Positions 60,439-64,000 of a stretch of 64,000 bases of DNA are shown here, piece after piece (position 1 is the stretch's first letter; each line of letters begins with the position of its first letter). The notes below the pieces were generated by a model, which saw only the letters and a program-made list of their open reading frames with translations, did not search any database and was not told the DNA's origin. A program made the translations under genes and the position numbers. The stretch is from CALBPI01 sp038531945. Lineage in GTDB: Bacteria; Pseudomonadota; Gammaproteobacteria; Steroidobacterales; Woeseiaceae. Where the stretch lies: the NCBI GenBank assembly GCA_038531945.1, contig JBCBBH010000002.1, positions 186,001 through 250,000 of the forward strand, given 5' to 3'.

Positions 60439-61530
60439 ATGGGCATCAAGTGTGGAATTGTCGGACTGCCGAACGTCGGCAAGTCGACTTTGTTCAACGC
60501 GCTGACCGCCGCGGAAATCCCGGCGGAAAACTACCTGTTCTGCACCATCGAACCGAACGTTGGTGTGGTGACAGTGCCGGATCCTCGGTTGGATCAATTG
60601 GCCTCGATCGTCAGCCCTGAAAAAGTGATTCCGACGACGATGGAGTTCGTCGATATCGCCGGGTTGGTCGCAGGAGCCTCGCAAGGCGAGGGCCTCGGCA
60701 ACAAGTTCCTTGCGAACATTCGCGAGACGCATGCGATCGCGCACGTCGTGCGCTGTTTTGAGAATGATGACGTCACCCACGTCGCGGGCAAAGTCGATCC
60801 CGTGGACGACGCGGACACGATAAACACGGAACTCACGTTGTCAGATCTCGAGCAGGTCGAGCGCGCTTTGCAAAAGGCGGAGAAGAACGCCAAGACCAAC
60901 GAGAAGTCGGCTTTGTATCGACGCGACGTCCTGAAGTCGGTTCGCGATCATCTCGCCGAGGGTACGCCGCTGCGCACGATGGAACTCGACGACAATGCCC
61001 GTGCGGAGCTGAAGGATTTGCAGCTGCTGACCAGCAAACCGGTGATGTACATTGCAAACGTCAATGAGGATGGATTCTCAGACAATCCGTTGCTCGACAA
61101 GCTGACGGAAGTTGCCGCAAACGAAGGCGCCAGCGTTGTGGCGGTATGTGCTGCGATTGAAGCGGAAATCGCGGTGCTTGACGAGGAAGACCGGCAGGCG
61201 TTCCTTGACGATCTTGGCTTCGATGAGCCTGGCTTGAATCGGGTAATTCGCGCCGGCTACGCGTTGCTGGGTTTGAATACGTACTTTACGGCCGGTCCCA
61301 AAGAGGTCCGAGCATGGACTTACCCGGACGGTGCCACTGCGCCGCAGGCAGCGGGTGAGATCCACACGGATTTCGAGAAAGGCTTTATTCGCGCTGAGGT
61401 TGTCGGTTTCGACGATTACATCGCGGGCCAGGGCGAGCAGGGCGCCAAGGAAGCCGGCAAGCTTCGCCTTGAGGGTAAGGAGTATCTCGTTCAGGAAGGC
61501 GACGTGATGCACTTCCGGTTTAACGTCTGA
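60439..61530 (+). CDS. ychF: Redox-regulated ATPase YchF (OLA1 family)
   Basis: A 363-residue Obg-related NTPase, the same length as E. coli YchF. G1 GLPNVGKSTLFNALT, the hydrophobic Switch region, and the NVNEDG motif replacing NKxD, which explains ATP rather than GTP preference. A C-terminal TGS domain (about 280-360) is present. The pth-ychF order is conserved in gammaproteobacteria, as is the tRNA-Met that follows. Confidence 0.97.
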   Translation: MGIKCGIVGLPNVGKSTLFNALTAAEIPAENYLFCTIEPNVGVVTVPDPRLDQLASIVSPEKVIPTTMEFVDIAGLVAGASQGEGLGNKFLANIRETHAIAHVVRCFENDDVTHVAGKVDPVDDADTINTELTLSDLEQVERALQKAEKNAKTNEKSALYRRDVLKSVRDHLAEGTPLRTMELDDNARAELKDLQLLTSKPVMYIANVNEDGFSDNPLLDKLTEVAANEGASVVAVCAAIEAEIAVLDEEDRQAFLDDLGFDEPGLNRVIRAGYALLGLNTYFTAGPKEVRAWTYPDGATAPQAAGEIHTDFEKGFIRAEVVGFDDYIAGQGEQGAKEAGKLRLEGKEYLVQEGDVMHFRFNV

Positions 61531-61533
61531 CGC

Positions 61534-61563
61534 TTGACGGCATCGCCGCCGAGCGCCGATAAT
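61534..61563 (+). promoter_or_regulatory. Promoter of the tRNA-Met locus
   Basis: TTGACG (61534-61539) and GATAAT (61558-61563) are separated by 18 bases; each matches five of six consensus bases. A GC-rich discriminator follows (TCGCGGCCGC), as expected for a stable-RNA promoter. It begins only a few bases after the ychF stop and should transcribe the broken tRNA copy, element E1, the intact tRNA-Met, and stop at 61869-61891. Confidence 0.6.
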
Positions 61564-61607
61564 TCGCGGCCGCTTCGGGCTACATGCTCGATGGCCAGAA
61601 AAAATTT

Positions 61608-61753
61608 GGTGATGTAGCTCAGATGGTTAGAGCGGCGGACTCATAACCTCGAGGTCGGTGGTTCACAAAACGCGCGAGCGTTTTGGACGTCGGCTTTGCC
61701 GGCGCCCCGCAGGGGTGAGAATCGACCTTAGTCGATTCGAATCAATTCCACCC
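61608..61753 (+). pseudogene. tRNA-Met copy 1, interrupted in the T-loop and missing its 3' acceptor
   Basis: The first 41 bases (61608-61648) are identical to the intact tRNA-Met copy at 61782. Then three bases differ so that the anticodon stem no longer pairs (GCGGA against CCTCG). After GGTGG-TTCA (61657-61665) a 79-nt element replaces the T-loop, and sequence of the tRNA resumes only as ATTCCACCC (61745-61753); the acceptor 3' strand and CCA are absent. It cannot mature as a normal tRNA. Confidence 0.85.
61666..61744 (+). repeat. Element E1: 79-nt four-hairpin insertion in a tRNA T-loop
   Basis: Inserted between TTCA and ATTCC of the T-loop, ending in TCA so that a short duplication flanks it. 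Hairpins: 1, CAAAACGC-GCGA-GCGTTTTG (8 bp); 2, CGGC-TTT-GCCG; 3, CCCC-GCA-GGGG; 4, GAATCGAC-CTTA-GTCGATTC (8 bp). It ends GAATCA. A further hairpin (CAATTCCA with TGGAATTG) lies at its right border. It should be transcribed from the tRNA promoter upstream. No coding potential. See E2 for the sister copy. Confidence 0.7.
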
Positions 61754-61781
61754 GTTGGAATTGGTAGCATTGTAAAAACAT

Positions 61782-61858
61782 GGTGATGTAGCTCAGATGG
61801 TTAGAGCGGCGGACTCATAACCCGCAGGTCGGTGGTTCAATTCCACCCATCACCACCA
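61782..61858 (+). tRNA. tRNA-Met(CAT), intact copy
   Basis: A complete 77-nt tRNA with encoded CCA. Acceptor GGTGATG (61782-61788) pairs with CATCACC (61848-61854), A73 is 61855, CCA 61856-61858. D-arm GCTC/GAGC; anticodon loop CTCATAA with CAT; T-arm GGTGG-TTCAATT-CCACC. The stem pair next to the loop is an A-C mismatch (GCGGA/CCCGC). Location after ychF matches the tRNA-Met seen in Pseudomonas. CAT can also belong to tRNA-Ile2, but D-arm and context favour methionine. Confidence 0.87.
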
Positions 61859-61862
61859 AACG
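61832..61862 (+). repeat. Left 31-bp direct repeat (tRNA 3' end, attL-like)
   Basis: The 3' 27 bases of the tRNA-Met plus AACG. The same 31 bases recur without a change at 63767-63797, 1,935 bases away, with no tRNA body in front. Tyrosine integrases typically use tRNA 3' ends as att sites, and the direct repeat is what such an insertion leaves. Confidence 0.7.
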
Positions 61863-61868
61863 AATAAA

Positions 61869-61891
61869 GGCACCCTGTCGGGTGCCTTTTT
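61869..61891 (+). terminator. Rho-independent terminator after tRNA-Met
   Basis: GGCACCC (61869-61875), loop TGTC, GGGTGCC (61880-61886), then five T (61887-61891). A perfect 7-bp stem with a T-run. A worn copy of the same hairpin follows the right repeat at about 63803-63820 (GACACCC-AGTG-GGGTGCC) but has one mismatch and a poor T-run. Confidence 0.88.
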
Positions 61892-61907
61892 CGTTTGCGG
61901 TTAGTGA

Positions 61908-61926
61908 GGGTGAATTCGAACCACCG
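61908..61926 (-). repeat. Inverted T-arm-like sequence left of E2
   Basis: Read on the minus strand this 19-mer is CGGTGGTTCGAATTCACCC, a T-arm (stem GGTG, loop TTCGAAT) very close to CGGTGGTTCAATTCCACCC of the tRNA-Met. It faces the T-arm-like GGTGTTCA (61929-61936) at the left edge of E2, so the two form a bulged hairpin (GAACCACC-GAA-GGTGTTC). Confidence 0.5.
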
Positions 61927-61936
61927 AAGGTGTTCA

Positions 61937-62015
61937 CAAATCGGCAGGATTGCCGATTTGGACCCCGGCTTTGCCGGCGCCCCTTGTGGGCGAGGGCCAT
62001 GGATGGCCCGAGTCA
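61937..62015 (+). repeat. Element E2: second 79-nt four-hairpin element
   Basis: Exactly as long as E1 and lying between TTCA and ATTCC in the same way. Hairpins: 1, CAAATCGGCA-GGAT-TGCCGATTTG (10 bp); 2, CCGGC-TTT-GCCGG; 3, GCCC-CTTGT-GGGC; 4, GGGCCA-TGGA-TGGCCC (6-7 bp). It ends GAGTCA. Shared with E1: TTTGGAC, CGGCTTTGCCGGCGCCCC and GA(A/G)TCA. Hairpins 1 and 4 have unrelated sequences yet are perfectly paired in both copies. Confidence 0.7.
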
Positions 62016-62034
62016 ATTCCACCCATCACCACCA
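62013..62034 (+). repeat. tRNA-Met 3'-end fragment fused to E2
   Basis: From the TCA ending E2 the sequence reads on as the 3' side of the T-loop, T-stem, acceptor CATCACC and ACCA of tRNA-Met, with no mismatch. There is no 5' half, so it is a fragment, not a tRNA gene. It is the second of three tRNA-Met 3' ends in the region. Confidence 0.8.
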
Positions 62035-62047
62035 CTTAACTTGCTGA

Positions 62048-62080
62048 CCTAGCGGGCAATGTTGCCGCTAGGCCGGTTTT
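62048..62080 (+). terminator. Strong hairpin with short T-run
   Basis: CCTAGCGG (62048-62055) pairs perfectly with CCGCTAGG (62065-62072), extended inside by GCAA/TTG, followed by CCGG and TTTT (62077-62080). It could terminate plus-strand transcription from E2, or minus-strand transcription of the phosphoesterase operon only weakly, because that side lacks a T-run. Confidence 0.35.
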
Positions 62081-62104
62081 GAAGTCTCACAGTGACCTTT
62101 TCGG

Positions 62105-62848
62105 TCAGATTTCGACTACGAAATCCGGAATGAACTGGTCGTTGTACTCGTCCGGATAGCCCTTCGGATTGCACAGAACCCTGGTATCCCCCAGCGTGTA
62201 GTCGCTTGGCGCGTGCAAGTGACCATGGATCCACAGACTGGCCTGTGACTCTTCCACAAAAGTGTCGAGATCCGAAACATAAGCGGCGCTCATCAGGTCG
62301 TCATGTTTTGAGGCTGGTAGAGACTTCCGGCTCGGCGCGTGGTGTGTAACGACGACCACGTCACCGGCCGTTTCTTCCAGCCGCCCTTTTAGCCATCTCT
62401 TCGATCGATGATGAATGACCGCGGTATCGATGGATCTGAGGCGACTGTACTTAGGACTCACGCGAATCTTCTTGTAGTCGGTCATTTTCTGCGTAGCTTC
62501 GTAGCCGGCGATCCGTGGGTCTCCGAACAGCTCGAAATCGGTCCAGAATGTGGTCCCCAAGAAGGTCACCCCGTCGAGCGACAAAGACTCTTGCTCCAGG
62601 ATGTGCACATTTGTCCCTTGGGCAAATTCGCGAAGTTTCTCGGTGAACCTGGGAATCGCTTTGCCGTAGTACTCATGGTTGCCTAGTACATAGATGACAG
62701 GCTTGTCGGGAAACTGGCGAACAGCCCAATCGAGACCGTTTCGCCCGACGTGGATATCGCCCGCCAGAATAACGACATCCGCGTCAGTTGCTGGTGCATC
62801 GAAAAACTCGAACTCGACATGGATGTCACTGAGAACGTGTAGTTTCAT
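62105..62848 (-). CDS. Calcineurin-like metallophosphoesterase
   Basis: A 247-residue two-metal phosphoesterase. Ligands in order: D8-x-H10 (LSDIHVEF), D31 (LAGDIHVGR), N57-H58 (LGNHEYY), H169/H170 (VVTHHAPS), H208-x-H210 and H212 (IHGHLHAP). The substrate cannot be told; the nearest family includes nucleotide and phosphodiester hydrolases. The ATG at 62848 begins MKLHVLSDIH; the upstream open frame is antisense to nothing and lacks similarity. Third gene of a minus-strand operon inside the repeat-bounded cassette. Confidence 0.9.
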   Translation of the reverse strand: MKLHVLSDIHVEFEFFDAPATDADVVILAGDIHVGRNGLDWAVRQFPDKPVIYVLGNHEYYGKAIPRFTEKLREFAQGTNVHILEQESLSLDGVTFLGTTFWTDFELFGDPRIAGYEATQKMTDYKKIRVSPKYSRLRSIDTAVIHHRSKRWLKGRLEETAGDVVVVTHHAPSRKSLPASKHDDLMSAAYVSDLDTFVEESQASLWIHGHLHAPSDYTLGDTRVLCNPKGYPDEYNDQFIPDFVVEI

Positions 62849-62876
62849 CGCAGCCAGCGCCTGTAGCGTCGAATTA

Positions 62877-63224
62877 TCAAGAGTGCGACCGAAAATACGA
62901 CAGGGCGAGAACCGGCTGTTCACCAACATCGATCCGTCTGAAGTTAACGAACGCCACACCGTCGACAATCGCCTCGAGGAACTCCACACGATCACCGGCA
63001 AGTTCGTCTACATTTTCGAGTTCAATAGTGAGGACGCCACCAGGCGGGCAATGAATGCTTGTCATTCCGTCGTCAGGAGTGTCGATGCTTGTCATGCAAT
63101 CATTCCAGGCGTCCATATTCCGACCATAGAAGTCCGGAAACGCAAACACCCGATCAAACTCGTCGTGGAAAGACGGCCAATCGGTGATCCGACTGCAATC
63201 TATCTTCGCCAGGGAAACGATCAT
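62877..63224 (-). CDS. Barstar-like protein
   Basis: A 115-residue acidic protein with the barstar core: ITDWPSFHDEFDRVFAFPDFYGRNMDAWNDCM at residues 12-44. Barstar inhibits the RNase barnase, and relatives act as immunity proteins for ribonuclease toxins. No barnase-like gene is next to it here, so it may protect against an external or lost toxin. It lies five bases after the DUF5063-like gene and 28 before the phosphoesterase, on the same strand. Confidence 0.8.
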   Translation of the reverse strand: MIVSLAKIDCSRITDWPSFHDEFDRVFAFPDFYGRNMDAWNDCMTSIDTPDDGMTSIHCPPGGVLTIELENVDELAGDRVEFLEAIVDGVAFVNFRRIDVGEQPVLALSYFRSHS

Positions 63225-63229
63225 CAGAC

Positions 63230-63709
63230 TTACTCCGCCAGGTCTCGATCAAGCGCGAGCGCGTCGAGATAAAGCTGAAACTCCCTCAAATGCCTGCGCC
63301 AGTGAGTTTCGTAGCTTTGCTGCAAATGGAACAGCGCTTTCGCTTCGCTCGTATTAGTCCAGTACCACTCAACGTCATAGAGGTCCCTGGCAATGTCAGC
63401 TAGATCATCGATTGCGTCGCCGACGATAGCGCCAGCCTCACCGATGTTCGAAGTAATCGGATCCGCTACGTTGTAGTAGCCATAGTTGGGAAATCGCTTG
63501 GAAACCAGCTTGCGAAGGTCGCCGTAGCTCTGGCCTGACGAGTCAGGATAGTCGGTCTCGTCAAACGTGAACGACACGAAAGACTGCGCCAGCGCCAGCC
63601 GGTCCAAAACGGGCAAAAGACGGCTCTCGGCGTCCTCAGACGTGCCATCGGTTGACTCAACGAGGTTTAGGAAGTCGCGTATGGCGTCTCTAATGTCTCC
63701 CGAATTCAT
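63230..63709 (-). CDS. DUF5063-like protein
   Basis: A 159-residue acidic, mainly helical protein without signal or membrane segment. The pattern LLPVLDRLALAQSF, the aromatic NYGYYNVADP, and IDDLADIARDLYDVEWYW followed by HLQQSYETHWRRHLREF resemble DUF5063 proteins; I assign this from memory with moderate confidence. DUF5063 has no known reaction. First gene of the three-gene minus-strand operon. Confidence 0.62.
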   Translation of the reverse strand: MNSGDIRDAIRDFLNLVESTDGTSEDAESRLLPVLDRLALAQSFVSFTFDETDYPDSSGQSYGDLRKLVSKRFPNYGYYNVADPITSNIGEAGAIVGDAIDDLADIARDLYDVEWYWTNTSEAKALFHLQQSYETHWRRHLREFQLYLDALALDRDLAE

Positions 63710-63766
63710 TAGTCAACGATAGCGGTTGACATCCGGGCACGCTAGAGCCACCTGATGTGGATAATC

Positions 63767-63797
63767 GTGGTTCAATTCCACCCATCACCACCAAACG
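63767..63797 (+). repeat. Right 31-bp direct repeat (tRNA 3' end, attR-like)
   Basis: Identical to 61832-61862: last part of the T-arm, acceptor, CCA and AACG of tRNA-Met, without the 5' part of a tRNA. A degraded copy of the tRNA terminator follows. Marks the right end of the putative cassette, which spans about 1.9 kb. Confidence 0.7.
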
Positions 63798-63833
63798 CAA
63801 AAGACACCCAGTGGGGTGCCTGTTCTTAGCTTA

Positions 63834-64000
63834 CTAAACTTCGCGGCTGACGAGCTTCGAAACAACGTTGTACGCACCATGCTGCACGGTTACCGCGCAT
63901 AACACCGCGAAATAGATCTCCAGATATCTACTCTTGGATGATGTGTATGTAGCCGGATCGCCAATGAGCAGTGGACCCAAAGCAAAAAGCAGGAGCAACG
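63834..64000 (-). CDS. Partial membrane protein (C-terminal part, runs off the window)
   Basis: An open frame on the minus strand reading from the window edge to a TAG at 63836-63834, giving 54 residues: LLLLFALGPLLIGDPAT, a short charged stretch, YLEIYFAVLCAVTVQHGAYN and VVSKLVSREV. Two hydrophobic segments suggest a small inner-membrane protein. I do not recognise it, and its start lies outside the window. Confidence 0.5.
   Translation of the reverse strand, partial: LLLLFALGPLLIGDPATYTSSKSRYLEIYFAVLCAVTVQHGAYNVVSKLVSREV

Noticed and set aside
61666..61744. E1 as a self-splicing tRNA intron
   Set aside because: Known bacterial tRNA introns sit in the anticodon region and are over 200 nt; at 79 nt with simple hairpins E1 lacks a group I core, and the tRNA acceptor end is missing after it.
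61666..62015. E1 and E2 as a CRISPR array or as integron attC sites
   Set aside because: Only two copies, no unique spacers of regular length and no cas genes; no inverse core and core GTTRRRY sites or integrase as required for attC.
61815..62234. Short minus-strand open frames over the tRNA and E2 region
   Set aside because: They read through a tRNA, a terminator and structured repeats; composition is not protein-like.
63726..63765. TTGACA and GATAAT before the right tRNA fragment, as a promoter
   Set aside because: The two boxes are 28 bases apart, too far for a sigma70 promoter.
62105..63797. Prophage or transposon
   Set aside because: No phage structural gene, transposase, or inverted terminal repeats; only tRNA-derived direct repeats are present.

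Overview
The window is a gene-dense chromosomal segment of a Gram-negative bacterium, almost certainly a gammaproteobacterium. It carries outer-membrane biogenesis genes (lptD, surA, lolB, lgt) and several gene orders familiar from Pseudomonas-type genomes: lptD divergent from amgK-murU; surA-pdxA-rsmA-apaG-apaH; mreBCD-mrdA-rodA-mltB-rlpA-dacA with gatCAB divergent; and hemA divergent from a TPR gene, lolB, tRNA-Gln, prs, rplY, pth, ychF, tRNA-Met. The core is GC-rich, and most neighbouring genes overlap by a few bases. Order or genus cannot be fixed from sequence reading alone.

Layout. 1-7967: an Lrp/AsnC regulator, a tandem glycine riboswitch, the glycine cleavage operon gcvT-gcvH-gcvPA-gcvPB (split P-protein), and a large periplasmic double-protease/PDZ protein resembling eukaryotic Nma111/Deg7. 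7964-12147: a DUF255/Spata20-like protein, then lgt-thyA-folA. 12144-14047: an ECF sigma factor with a putative membrane anti-sigma factor and a secreted protein, preceded by an ECF-like promoter. 14043-18005: a four-gene kynurenine operon (nbaC-kynB-kynU-kmo), each gene overlapping the next by ATGA. 18052-24586: apaH, apaG, rsmA, pdxA, surA, lptD. 24630-26358: amgK-murU cell-wall recycling. 26330-36558: a run of minus-strand genes for cell elongation and peptidoglycan (mreBCD, mrdA, rodA, mltB, rlpA, dacA, dat) ending in ybeD and lipB. 36742-41219: gatCAB, hslO, a DUF1330 gene. 41294-46779: methyl-cycle locus (ArsR-methyltransferase fusion, metF, metH) with an operator-like palindrome. 46776-55465: GST, a MoeB/ThiF protein, cyclophilin, prmC, transsulfuration genes (cbs, mccB, a cysK-like gene), prfA, hemA. 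55554-61530: TPR protein, lolB, tRNA-Gln, prs, rplY, pth, ychF.

61534-64000 is the accessory part. A good sigma70-type promoter drives two tandem tRNA-Met(CAT) copies. The first is broken: a 79-nt element made of four hairpins (E1) sits in its T-loop. A second element of exactly 79 nt (E2) lies downstream, joined to another tRNA-Met 3' end. E1 and E2 share a core, but hairpins 1 and 4 differ in sequence while staying perfectly paired, so structure rather than sequence is conserved. A 31-bp direct repeat of the tRNA-Met 3' end (61832-61862 and 63767-63797) brackets a small minus-strand operon: metallophosphoesterase, barstar-like protein and a DUF5063-like protein. This looks like a tRNA-targeted cassette with no integrase in view.

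Functionally, the window links one-carbon metabolism (glycine cleavage, thyA/folA, metF/metH), sulfur amino acids, tryptophan-derived quinolinate for NAD, envelope assembly and translation quality control. I saw no CRISPR array, insertion sequence or phage structural gene.
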